Source: Puniceibacterium sp. IMCC21224 (lineage in GTDB: Bacteria; Pseudomonadota; Alphaproteobacteria; Rhodobacterales; Rhodobacteraceae). From it: a stretch of 64,000 bases of DNA. The notes beneath the pieces are model-generated. The model worked only from the letters and a program-made list of their open reading frames with translations. It was not told the DNA's origin and searched no databases. Each line of letters begins with the position of its first letter. The first letter of the stretch is position 1. The translations under genes and the position numbers were made by a program. This document shows, piece by piece, positions 42,647-50,793 of this stretch. The stretch covers positions 248,001 through 312,000 of the forward strand of contig NZ_LDPY01000001.1 of NCBI RefSeq assembly GCF_001038505.1, in the 5' to 3' direction.

Positions 42647-43375
42647 ATGCTGGCGCAGCGGTTGCAAACGGCGCTTCGGGTGATTTATCCGCCCCGCTGC
42701 CTGACCTGCGATGGTCTGGTCGAAAGCGATTTTGGCCTATGCGGTGCTTGCTGGCGCGAGACATCTTTTGTCGCGGGCCTGGTTTGCGACCTTTGCGGTG
42801 TTCCGTTGCCAGGGTCGTCGGATCAGATTGAACACTGTGACGACTGCCTGACAATTGCGCGGCCATGGGTGCAGGGGCGTGCGGCATTGATATACAAGGA
42901 TACCGGGCGTCGCATGGTCCTGTCGCTGAAACACGGCGACCGGCACGATATTGTGAACCCTGCGGCGCTGTGGATGGCCCGCGCCGTGCGTCCAATTCTG
43001 CGGCCCGGATCGGTTGTCGTGCCGATCCCGCTGCACCCGTTTCGTCTGTTGCGGCGGCGATACAACCAGTCGGCCCTGTTGGCACAGGCCTTGGCGCGCC
43101 AGCTAGGGTGCGATTGTTGTCCTGATGCGCTGCAGCGTGTCCGTCATACTCCGTCACTGGATGGCAAAAGCCGCGAGGAACGGTTTGCCACCCTCGACAG
43201 TGCCTTGCGGCCCCACCCCAGACGGATGGATGTTTTACGTGATCGTCCGGTTGTGTTGGTTGATGACGTCATGACCACCGGGGCGACCTTTGCCGCCGCC
43301 GCAGCGGCGTGTATTGCAGCAGGCGCAACCGAGGTTTGCATCACAATGCTGGCGCGCGTTGCAAAGGATATCTAA
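42647..43375 (+). CDS. comF: ComF-family phosphoribosyltransferase-like protein
   Basis: It has 242 aa. Zinc-finger-like cysteines at the N-terminus (CLTCDG, LCGACW, CDLCGVPL, HCDDC) are followed by a type I phosphoribosyltransferase fold with the PRPP loop VVLVDDVMTTGAT. In naturally competent bacteria ComF aids DNA uptake; in Rhodobacter capsulatus comF is needed for uptake of gene-transfer-agent DNA. AGGAGG lies 8 nt upstream of ATG 42647. It leads comF-grxC-nitrilase-marR. Confidence 0.92.
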   Translation: MLAQRLQTALRVIYPPRCLTCDGLVESDFGLCGACWRETSFVAGLVCDLCGVPLPGSSDQIEHCDDCLTIARPWVQGRAALIYKDTGRRMVLSLKHGDRHDIVNPAALWMARAVRPILRPGSVVVPIPLHPFRLLRRRYNQSALLAQALARQLGCDCCPDALQRVRHTPSLDGKSREERFATLDSALRPHPRRMDVLRDRPVVLVDDVMTTGATFAAAAAACIAAGATEVCITMLARVAKDI

Positions 43376-43405
43376 ATCCCTGACAAAGGGTCAAAGGATA
43401 CCAAC

Positions 43406-43663
43406 ATGCAAACTGTCGAAATTTATACATCGCCGCTCTGCGGTTTCTGCCATGCCGCCAAGCGGCTTCTGACCCAGAAAGGCGTCGCTTTTTCCGAGGT
43501 TGATGTGCTCAAACAGCCCGATCGCAAGGCCGAGATGATTCAGCGCGCCAATGGCGGGCGGACGGTGCCGCAGATTTTTGTCGGTGACACCCATGTCGGC
43601 GGTTGCGACGACCTGTTCGGGCTGGACCGGGCGGGCAAGCTGGACGCGTTGCTGGCAGGATGA
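43406..43663 (+). CDS. grxC: Glutaredoxin 3
   Basis: It has 85 aa: a GSH-dependent dithiol reductase with active site C12-G-F-C15 (instead of CPYC) and the glutathione-binding RTVPQIFVGDTHVGGCDDL. The CGFC variant is usual in this lineage. It overlaps the nitrilase-family gene by 4 bp. Confidence 0.93.
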   Translation: MQTVEIYTSPLCGFCHAAKRLLTQKGVAFSEVDVLKQPDRKAEMIQRANGGRTVPQIFVGDTHVGGCDDLFGLDRAGKLDALLAG

Positions 43664-44505
43664 GCCGCGCCGCGCTTTTGCAACTGACATCGTCAGACGA
43701 TCCGGCGCAGAATCTGGCAATGGTTACGAACCTTGTGGCGCGCGCGGTGGCCGAGGGGGCGGATTTTGTGCTGACCCCCGAAGTCACCAATTGCGTGTCC
43801 GCAAGTCGCCCGCATCAGCGCAGGATCCTGCAACGCGAGGGCGCGGATCCAACGCTCGCTGGTCTGCGCGATGCGGCGGCGCGCCAAGGCGTTTGGCTGC
43901 TGGCAGGGTCATTGGCACTGAAGTCTGATCCGCCAGAGGAACGGTTCGCGAACCGTTCGTTTCTGATTGCGCCGGACGGAAGCATCGCGGCGCGGTATGA
44001 CAAAATGCACATGTTCGACGTTCAGGTGTCCGAGGCGGAAACTTACAAAGAATCGTCGGGCTACGCGCCGGGCGATCGCGCAGTTGTGGCCGACACGCCA
44101 CTTGGCCGGATTGGGCTGACCGTTTGCTATGATGTGCGGTTTGCCTATCTTTACCGCAAACTTGCGCAGGCGGGTGCAAAGATTCTGACCGTGCCTTCGG
44201 CCTTTTCCACGGCCACTGGTCCCGCACATTGGGAACCATTGCTGCGCGCCCGCGCGATCGAGACAGGGGCGTATGTTCTTGCTCCTGCGCAGGTCGGGCA
44301 ACACGCGGCCTCTGACGGCAAACAGCGCTCGACCTATGGGCATTCCATGGCGGTTTCACCTTGGGGCGAAGTGCTGCTGGATGCCGGAACAGTGCCGGGG
44401 ATTCACATGGTCGATATCGACCTGACGCAGGTGGCTGCCGCGCGCGCCAAGATCCCGTCCCTGCAACATGACCGGACCTTTTCTGGCCCGGCCAGCCTAA
44501 AATGA
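43660..44505 (+). CDS. Carbon-nitrogen hydrolase (Nit1/Nit2-type amidase)
   Basis: It has 281 aa from ATG 43660, overlapping the grxC stop; a longer frame begins inside grxC. The catalytic triad is E41 (LTPEVTN), K114 (RYDKMHMFD) and C155 (GLTVCYDVRF). Nit1-type members repair deaminated glutathione, which would fit the adjacent glutaredoxin; this substrate is inference. It overlaps marR by 4 bp. Confidence 0.88.
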   Translation: MSRAALLQLTSSDDPAQNLAMVTNLVARAVAEGADFVLTPEVTNCVSASRPHQRRILQREGADPTLAGLRDAAARQGVWLLAGSLALKSDPPEERFANRSFLIAPDGSIAARYDKMHMFDVQVSEAETYKESSGYAPGDRAVVADTPLGRIGLTVCYDVRFAYLYRKLAQAGAKILTVPSAFSTATGPAHWEPLLRARAIETGAYVLAPAQVGQHAASDGKQRSTYGHSMAVSPWGEVLLDAGTVPGIHMVDIDLTQVAAARAKIPSLQHDRTFSGPASLK

Positions 44506-44951
44506 GCGACAATTCCCTCGCCATATCGCTCGTTAGTGAGCTTTTGACCGCTGACCAGTTGTTGCGCGCCAGGCTGACCCGTGTGCTGCCCAACAAAATG
44601 GAAATCTCGCATTTTTCAGTTCTAAACGCGCTTGCTCGTGTTGGGTCCGAGCGCAGTCCGGCGCAACTGGCGCGTGCGTTTCACGTGACCCGTGGTGCGA
44701 TGACCAATACTCTGACCAAGCTGGATATTTCCGGCTATGTCCACATCCGCCCGGATTGGGACGATGCCCGTAAAAAACTGGTGTCGATAAGCCCGGCGGG
44801 GCTGGCTGCGCGCGACGCCGCACTGGCGGCGATTACACCGCTGATCACCGAAATGGTGGGGGATCTGGGCGAGGCCAAGGTGCGCGCCGCGCTTCCTGTG
44901 TTGCGGGATCTGCGCACTAAGCTCGAATCAGACGACCCGACTCTGACCTGA
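44502..44951 (+). CDS. MarR-family transcriptional regulator
   Basis: It has 149 aa. The winged HTH contains SPAQLARAFHVTRGAMTNTL and the wing near YVHIRPDWDDARKKLVSIS. It is the last gene of comF-grxC-nit-marR, coupled by a 4 bp overlap, and probably autoregulatory. No conserved sensing cysteine is evident. It converges on ubiG with 23 bp between stops. Confidence 0.9.
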   Translation: MSDNSLAISLVSELLTADQLLRARLTRVLPNKMEISHFSVLNALARVGSERSPAQLARAFHVTRGAMTNTLTKLDISGYVHIRPDWDDARKKLVSISPAGLAARDAALAAITPLITEMVGDLGEAKVRAALPVLRDLRTKLESDDPTLT

Positions 44952-44974
44952 CATGTCGGACAAAAGCGTCCCGC

Positions 44975-45712
44975 CTAGGGTTTAAGAGCGGCTGTCACGT
45001 AGTTGCAGCCAAGATCGCGCGCGGAAATTTTCCATTGCCAGGTGATCGGGTTAAACACGAATCCCTTGCGATCAACTGGGTCAAAACCGGCTTTTGACAG
45101 CAGGTCGAACAACTCGTCCGGGGTGATGAACTTGCGCCAGTCATGGGTGCCCTTGGGCAGCCACCGCATCACATGCTCGGCGCCAATGATCGCCATTGCA
45201 AAGCTTTTGGGATTGCGGTTGAGGGTCGAACAGATGTGCAGCCCGCCCGGACGCAGCAATTGCTGGCAGGCGGTCAGAAACCCCAGCGGGTCGGCGACAT
45301 GTTCCACCACCTCCATGTTCAGCACCACGTCGAATTGGGCACCGGTTTCGGCCAACGCCTCGGCTGTGGTGAAACGGTAGTCGATCTCCAATCCGGTTTG
45401 CTGCGCGTGCGTTTGCGCCACCGGGATATTGCGTTCGGCCGCGTCAACACCCACCACGTCGGCCCCAAGCCGCGCCATCGGTTCGCACAACAACCCGCCG
45501 CCGCAGCCGATATCGAGTATTTTCAGACCGTCAAAAGGCGCGCGTGTCCCAAGATCGCGGTCAAACTCTCCGGCAATTTGCCCGGTGATATAGTCTAGGC
45601 GGCAGGGGTTCAGCATATGCAGTGGCTTAAACTTGCCGTTCGGATCCCACCATTCGGCAGCCATTGCCGTAAATTTGGCAATTTCGGACGGATCGACGGT
45701 GTTGGTGGTCAT
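44975..45712 (-). CDS. ubiG: Ubiquinone biosynthesis O-methyltransferase UbiG
   Basis: Catalyses both O-methylations in ubiquinone synthesis using SAM. It has 245 aa. [26 protein letters not shown] in two blocks is diagnostic for UbiG, the SAM motif is [11 protein letters not shown], and [19 protein letters not shown] and [12 protein letters not shown] follow. Transcribed alone. Confidence 0.96.
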   Translation of the reverse strand: MTTNTVDPSEIAKFTAMAAEWWDPNGKFKPLHMLNPCRLDYITGQIAGEFDRDLGTRAPFDGLKILDIGCGGGLLCEPMARLGADVVGVDAAERNIPVAQTHAQQTGLEIDYRFTTAEALAETGAQFDVVLNMEVVEHVADPLGFLTACQQLLRPGGLHICSTLNRNPKSFAMAIIGAEHVMRWLPKGTHDWRKFITPDELFDLLSKAGFDPVDRKGFVFNPITWQWKISARDLGCNYVTAALKP

Positions 45713-45785
45713 GGCGGCATTTCCCGTATTCGCAAGAGCAGTTTTTTCGTGGCCTTTTGTACTCTGCCTCTAATATAGATCAGCC

Positions 45786-46757
45786 ATGGACAAAGACTTG
45801 GGCCAAAAGCGCGCAGTGCAGTACCTCTACCCTCCGGTGGATCCGTTTGACCAGCGGATGCTGGATGTCGGGGCAGGGCACACGATCTATGTCGAGCAAT
45901 GCGGAAACCCGCAAGGCATCCCCGTGATCGTGCTGCATGGGGGGCCGGGTGGCGGGTGTAGCCCGTCGATGCGGCGCTATTTCGACCCGAGCGTCTATCG
46001 TGTCGTGCTGTTCGACCAGCGTGGATGTGGACGTTCGCGGCCGCATGCCAGCGTCATCGACAATACCACGTGGGATCTGGTCGCGGATATCGAACAGATT
46101 CGCGGAGCACTGGACATTGACCGCTTTATTGTCTTTGGCGGCAGTTGGGGCGCTACGCTAGCGTTGGTCTATGCGATCTCGCATCCTGAATGCGTCCGCC
46201 ATCTGGTGCTGCGCGGTGTTTTCCTGATGACCCAGGCCGAGCTGGACTGGTTTTACGGCGGTGGTGCGGGGCAGTTCTGGCCCGAACCCTGGGCGCGGTT
46301 TGCCGATTTGATCCCCGAGGACGAGCGGGGAGACATGATCGCTGCGTACCACAAGCGGTTGTTTTCCGGCGACCTGCGGATCGAGACGCAATATGCGCGC
46401 GCATGGTCGTCGTGGGAAAACGCGCTGGCGTCGGTGCAATCCAATGGGCAGGGGGGTGAAGCACCGGGCGAATATGCCCGCGCCTTTGCCCGGCTTGAAA
46501 ACCACTATTTCACCCATGCCGGATTCCTTGATCAGGACAACTGGATCCTGAACAATATTGATCGCATCCGGCACATTCCCGGTGTGATCGTTCAGGGGCG
46601 CTATGACATGATCTGCCCGCCAGTGCGCGCATGGCGGTTGGCCAAAGCCTGGCCCAATGCCGACCTGCGCATGATCCGCAACTCCGGGCATGCCTTGTCC
46701 GAGCCAGGAATCAGCGCCGAACTTGTTCATGTCATGAACCAGATTGCTGTGACCTGA
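45786..46757 (+). CDS. pip: Proline iminopeptidase
   Basis: Alpha/beta-hydrolase that removes N-terminal proline from peptides; cytoplasmic. It has 323 aa with the oxyanion-hole HGGPGGGCSP, LFDQRGCGRS, the nucleophile elbow GGSWG with S120, the D in VIVQGRYDMICP and the late H in NSGHALSEPG. It lies upstream of a peptide-type ABC importer on the same strand (121 bp gap), so uptake and cleavage of proline-containing peptides may be linked. Confidence 0.94.
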   Translation: MDKDLGQKRAVQYLYPPVDPFDQRMLDVGAGHTIYVEQCGNPQGIPVIVLHGGPGGGCSPSMRRYFDPSVYRVVLFDQRGCGRSRPHASVIDNTTWDLVADIEQIRGALDIDRFIVFGGSWGATLALVYAISHPECVRHLVLRGVFLMTQAELDWFYGGGAGQFWPEPWARFADLIPEDERGDMIAAYHKRLFSGDLRIETQYARAWSSWENALASVQSNGQGGEAPGEYARAFARLENHYFTHAGFLDQDNWILNNIDRIRHIPGVIVQGRYDMICPPVRAWRLAKAWPNADLRMIRNSGHALSEPGISAELVHVMNQIAVT

Positions 46758-46767
46758 CCTGTGTCGT

Positions 46768-46779
46768 GGGCAATTGCCC
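46768..46779. repeat. 12 bp palindrome after pip
   Basis: GGGCAATTGCCC, a perfect palindrome 10 bp after the pip stop, followed by a smaller GGCA-TTTC-TGCC repeat (46787-46800 region). Either the pip terminator remnant or an operator for the ABC genes that start at 46879. Confidence 0.35.
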
Positions 46780-46878
46780 GTTATGTGGGCATTTCTGCCA
46801 TGGTTCGCCAAAGATGTGTTTACACCAGAGATTCTGGCGCTAACGTGACAACACCCTGAAAAGGAGCTTTTTTACAAC

Positions 46879-47877
46879 GTGTCCTCGGTCCTGAAAATAA
46901 TAGCGCAACGGCTGGCATTTGGTGTGCTGACGCTGTTCGTTGTCTCGGTACTGATCTTCACGGCTGTAAATCTTCTTCCTGGTGACTTTGCGCAGGCGAT
47001 CCTCGGGCAGGGCGCAACGCCCGAGGCCGTCGACTCCATTCGGCGCGACCTTGGTTTGGACCAGCCCCCAGTCACCCGATATTTCCAATGGCTTGCTGCG
47101 GCGGTGCAGGGCGATCTTGGGAATTCCTTTGCACAGGCGAATTTTGCCAGCTTTGTGGGCGCGGATTCTGGCAGCGGGCTTAGTTCCGTCGCCGAGCAGA
47201 TCGCGCCACGGTTCTGGAATACGATGTTTCTTGCCGGGGTAACGGCCCTGATTGCGGTGCCGTTCTCGGTCGCGCTGGGCATTCTTGCCGCGCTCTATCG
47301 CAATTCGGCGTTCGACAAGGCGGCGAACATCTTTACCCTCAGTTCGATCAGCAGCCCGGAATTTTTTCTGGCCTACATCCTGATTCTGTTTCTGGCGGTG
47401 CTGAACCCCCTGCTGCCCAGCCTGTCGAATATCTATATCGGCATGGGGCTGGGTGAGCGGTTTGAAAAGACGCTGCTTCCGGCCCTGACACTGACCCTTG
47501 TGGTCACGGCGCATATGATGCGGATGACGCGGGCGGCGATCATCAACCTGCTGGCTTCGCCGTACATTGAGATGGCGCGCCTCAAGGGTATGTCGCCGAT
47601 GCGGGTGATTGTGCGACACGCGCTGCCGAATGCGCTGGCTCCCATCATCAACGTAATCGCGCTGAATCTGGCTTATCTTATTACCGGCGTCGTCGTGGTC
47701 GAGGTGGTGTTTGTTTATCCCGGCATCGGCCAGTTGTTCGTCGATAGCGTCAAGATTCGCGACATCCCCGTCGTGCAAGCCTGCTGCCTGATCTTTGCGG
47801 CGGCCTACATTCTTCTTAACCTTACGGCGGACATCATGGCGATCCTCAGCAACCCACGTCTGAGGCATCCGAAATGA
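46879..47877 (+). CDS. Oligopeptide-type ABC transporter permease (DppB/OppB-like)
   Basis: Inner-membrane permease, 332 aa, GTG start with AAGGAG 12 nt upstream (rather long spacing). The N-terminal LLPGDFAQAILGQGATPEAVDSIRRDLGLDQP region in blocks is typical of OppB-type proteins, as is the EAA loop EMARLKGMSPMRVIVRHALPNAL. About six TM segments. It is the first gene of permease-permease-ATPase-binding protein. Confidence 0.9.
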   Translation: MSSVLKIIAQRLAFGVLTLFVVSVLIFTAVNLLPGDFAQAILGQGATPEAVDSIRRDLGLDQPPVTRYFQWLAAAVQGDLGNSFAQANFASFVGADSGSGLSSVAEQIAPRFWNTMFLAGVTALIAVPFSVALGILAALYRNSAFDKAANIFTLSSISSPEFFLAYILILFLAVLNPLLPSLSNIYIGMGLGERFEKTLLPALTLTLVVTAHMMRMTRAAIINLLASPYIEMARLKGMSPMRVIVRHALPNALAPIINVIALNLAYLITGVVVVEVVFVYPGIGQLFVDSVKIRDIPVVQACCLIFAAAYILLNLTADIMAILSNPRLRHPK

Positions 47878-49079
47878 GTTTTATCCTGCAAATTGCCGCC
47901 GTACTTACCTTTTGCCTTGCTGGTGGCTGGGTTCTTCGGGCATTGGGGCAAAAGCTGACAGACAACAAGCCGGTGTTCCGCGACATGCCGCTGAGTGTGG
48001 CGTTTGGGTACGTTCTGGGCGCGCTGGTGCTGATCTGGGTGGTCTGGTCCTATTATCTGGCCCGCACGCTCGCGGCACCAGAGGTCAACAAATACTTCTT
48101 TTTCCGCGTCGGGATCGAATGGCTGCTGATCTTTGCCGTCTGCGCCTGGGTCTTCCGCCTTCTGGGTCAAAAGATCGGCACGTCGGGCACGCGCAAACTG
48201 TTCCGACAGATGCCCCTAACGGCGAGCTTTGGCCTGCTGACCATCCTGATCTACGCACTTCTGGCGATTTTTGCTGCGGTGCTGGCACCTTATGGTCAGG
48301 AGCAAATCATACCGGGCGTCGCCGCCAACATCGCGCCGGGCGGAGATCCGGCGCTGGGCGGCAACCCGGATTTTCCGTTGGGCACCGACCAGATTGGTCG
48401 CGATATCCTTAGCCGCCTGATCTATGGCGCGCAGAACACGGTTGGTATTGCTTTTGCCACCACGGTTCTGGCGTTCCTGCTGGGCGGCACACTCGGCTTT
48501 CTTGCCGCCACGGTGGGCGGCTGGCTGGACCAAGTTCTAAGCCGTGCGGTGGATGTCCTGATGGCGATTCCGTCGCTGATCTTTGCGCTGTTGCTGATGA
48601 CCATCGCCAGCGCCTGGGCCGGATCGCAAAAGGAACTGCTGACCGTCTATATGGTTTTGATCATTGCGGTGATCGATTCCACCCGTGTGTTCCGTCTGGC
48701 CCGCGCGGTGGGCGTCAATATTGTCGTCATGGACTATATCGAAGCGGCCAAACTGCGCGGCGAAGGAATGGCATACCTGATTTTCAAAGAGATCCTGCCG
48801 AATGCCACCGCGCCTTTGCTGGCCGAATTTGGGTTGCGGTTCTGCTTTGTGTTCCTGACCATTGCGTCGTTGTCCTTTCTGGGGGTGGGTATTCAGCCAC
48901 CGCTGGCGGATTGGGGTACGATGGTGCGGGATCTGGCGCAGTTCATCAACTTTGCCGCCTTTGCGCCGCAGGTGGCCAGCGCACCGCTGCTGGCGGCAGG
49001 GGCGATTGCCCTGCTGACCGTGGCTGTCAATTTTGTGGTGGACTGGATGCTGCACAGATCGTCGGGGCTCAAGGAATGA
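47874..49079 (+). CDS. Oligopeptide-type ABC transporter permease (DppC/OppC-like) with duplicated N-terminus
   Basis: It has 401 aa, about 100 more than usual OppC. The extra N-terminus carries an internal repeat: residues 19-45 (WVLRALGQK...FRDMPLSVAFG) and 92-120 (WVFRLLGQK...FRQMPLTASFG), each followed by hydrophobic helices. The second copy is in the place of the normal cytoplasmic start and first TM helix. The periplasmic FPLGTDQIGRDILSRLIYGA and EAA loop EAAKLRGEGMAYLIFKEILPNA are canonical. It overlaps both neighbours by 4 bp. Confidence 0.9.
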   Translation: MSFILQIAAVLTFCLAGGWVLRALGQKLTDNKPVFRDMPLSVAFGYVLGALVLIWVVWSYYLARTLAAPEVNKYFFFRVGIEWLLIFAVCAWVFRLLGQKIGTSGTRKLFRQMPLTASFGLLTILIYALLAIFAAVLAPYGQEQIIPGVAANIAPGGDPALGGNPDFPLGTDQIGRDILSRLIYGAQNTVGIAFATTVLAFLLGGTLGFLAATVGGWLDQVLSRAVDVLMAIPSLIFALLLMTIASAWAGSQKELLTVYMVLIIAVIDSTRVFRLARAVGVNIVVMDYIEAAKLRGEGMAYLIFKEILPNATAPLLAEFGLRFCFVFLTIASLSFLGVGIQPPLADWGTMVRDLAQFINFAAFAPQVASAPLLAAGAIALLTVAVNFVVDWMLHRSSGLKE

Positions 49080-50719
49080 GCCGCCTTCTGACAATGAAAA
49101 ACGTGGTGATCGAGGGGCGGTCAGACGAGACTTGGAATCCGATCATCAACGGCGTTGACCTGCATCTCGACAAGGGAGAAGTGCTGGGCCTTATCGGTGA
49201 GTCCGGGGCCGGAAAATCGACAATGGGTTTGGCCGCGATGGGATTCTGTCGCGACGGTGTGCGCATCAGCAGCGGGTCAGTTGAATTCGACGGAATTGAC
49301 CTGCTTAAGGCGTCCGCAGCGGTAAAACGTGACCTGCTGGGTAAACGTATTGCCTATGTGGCGCAATCGGCGGCGGCGTCCTTTAACCCCGCGCATCAGA
49401 TCATCGACCAGCACACCGAGGGCCCGGTACAGCACGGCGTCATGTCCAAAGCCGAGAGCGAACAGGACGCAATGACGCTTTATGCCAAGCTGCGTTTGCC
49501 TAACCCCGAAGAGATCGGGTTCCGCTATCCGCATCAGGTCTCGGGTGGGCAATTGCAGCGTGCGATGACGGCGATGGCAATGTCCTGCCGTCCCGACCTG
49601 ATCATCTTTGACGAACCGACCACTGCGCTGGACGTGACCACCCAGATCGAGGTGTTGGCCAGTATCCGTGACATCGTGGCCGAATATGACACGGCGGCGA
49701 TCTACATCACGCATGATCTGGCCGTGGTCGCGCAGATGGCTGACCGGATCAAAGTTCTGCTCAAGGGGGATGAGGTCGAAGAGGCCGAGACCCGCGAGAT
49801 GCTGAGCAACCCGCAACAGGAATACACCAAAAGCCTCTGGGCTGTGCGCGAATTCCAGCGCCCGCAAAAACCGGCAGTACACACCAGCGCGACGCCGGTG
49901 GTCTCGGTTCAGGGGATCTCGGCGGCCTATGGCAAGGTGGACGTGCTGCGCGATGTCAGCTTTGATATCCACGCCGGGCGCACCGTGGCAGTCGTGGGTG
50001 AATCCGGGTCGGGAAAATCAACGACCGCGCGCTGCATCACTGGCCTGTTGCCGCCGCGTCTGGGCGTGATCGAATTCGACGGTGTCGCGCTGCCGCTGGA
50101 TTATCGCAAGCGCAACAAGATGCAGTTGCGTCAGGCGCAGATGATTTACCAGATGGCCGACACGGCGCTGAACCCGCGAAAATCCATCGGGGAAATCATC
50201 GGCCGCCCGGTGCAATTCTACATGGGTCTGACCGGCAAGGCGAAGCGTCGCCGGGTCGAGGAACTGCTGGAGCAGATAGAACTGCCCGCTGCACAGTATT
50301 TCGACCGCCTTCCGTCCGAGCTTTCTGGTGGTCAGAAACAGCGCATCGGCATCGCCCGCGCACTGGCGGCCGAGCCAAAGTTCATCATCTGCGATGAGGT
50401 GACAAGCGCGCTGGATCAATTGGTGGCCGAGGGTATTCTGCGGCTTCTGGCGCGGCTTCAGGATGATCTGGGCCTGAGCTACATGTTCATCACACATGAT
50501 CTGGCGACGGTGAAATCCATCGCTGATGAAGTGGTGGTAATGAAGGATGGGCGCGTCGTTGAACAGGGGCCCAAGGTTGAAATGTTCCAACCGCCGCACC
50601 ACGCCTACACGGATCTGTTGCTGAGTTCGGTGCCCGAAATGGACCCCGACTGGCTGAGCAATCTTTTGGCGGAACGTGGTGTTGATAACATCGGCGATGC
50701 CGCAGTTGATAAGATGTAA
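49076..50719 (+). CDS. Fused double-NBD ABC ATPase (DppD-DppF type)
   Basis: It has 547 aa from ATG 49076, overlapping the permease stop by 4 bp. Two complete ATPase domains: NBD1 with GESGAGKST, SGGQLQRAMTAMAMS and LIIFDEPTTALDV; NBD2 with GESGSGKST, LSGGQKQRIGIARALA and FIICDEVTSALDQ. Fused D/F ATPases occur in many peptide/nickel-type importers. A short hairpin-forming stretch (ACCCC...GGGGT, about 50726-50743) separates it from the binding-protein gene. Confidence 0.93.
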   Translation: MSRLLTMKNVVIEGRSDETWNPIINGVDLHLDKGEVLGLIGESGAGKSTMGLAAMGFCRDGVRISSGSVEFDGIDLLKASAAVKRDLLGKRIAYVAQSAAASFNPAHQIIDQHTEGPVQHGVMSKAESEQDAMTLYAKLRLPNPEEIGFRYPHQVSGGQLQRAMTAMAMSCRPDLIIFDEPTTALDVTTQIEVLASIRDIVAEYDTAAIYITHDLAVVAQMADRIKVLLKGDEVEEAETREMLSNPQQEYTKSLWAVREFQRPQKPAVHTSATPVVSVQGISAAYGKVDVLRDVSFDIHAGRTVAVVGESGSGKSTTARCITGLLPPRLGVIEFDGVALPLDYRKRNKMQLRQAQMIYQMADTALNPRKSIGEIIGRPVQFYMGLTGKAKRRRVEELLEQIELPAAQYFDRLPSELSGGQKQRIGIARALAAEPKFIICDEVTSALDQLVAEGILRLLARLQDDLGLSYMFITHDLATVKSIADEVVVMKDGRVVEQGPKVEMFQPPHHAYTDLLLSSVPEMDPDWLSNLLAERGVDNIGDAAVDKM

Positions 50720-50793
50720 TCAGAATCACCCCGGCCTATGGGGGTATCGCGGGGTAATGCCCGTGCAAGAGACATAACAACGGGAGACGACAA

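Noticed and set aside
41814..43157. Long version (447 codons) of the methyltransferase-like frame
   Set aside because: The extra 175 codons lie entirely opposite comF and have antisense composition.
44677..44692. parS-like CGTTTCACGTGACCCG in marR
   Set aside because: 12 of 16 matches with a broken right arm; explained by the codons for A-F-H-V-T in the HTH.
46840..47868. 342-codon minus-strand frame opposite the peptide permease
   Set aside because: Shadow of the permease gene: rich in Arg, His, Gln and Asp, with no hydrophobic core; the plus-strand protein is a clear permease.
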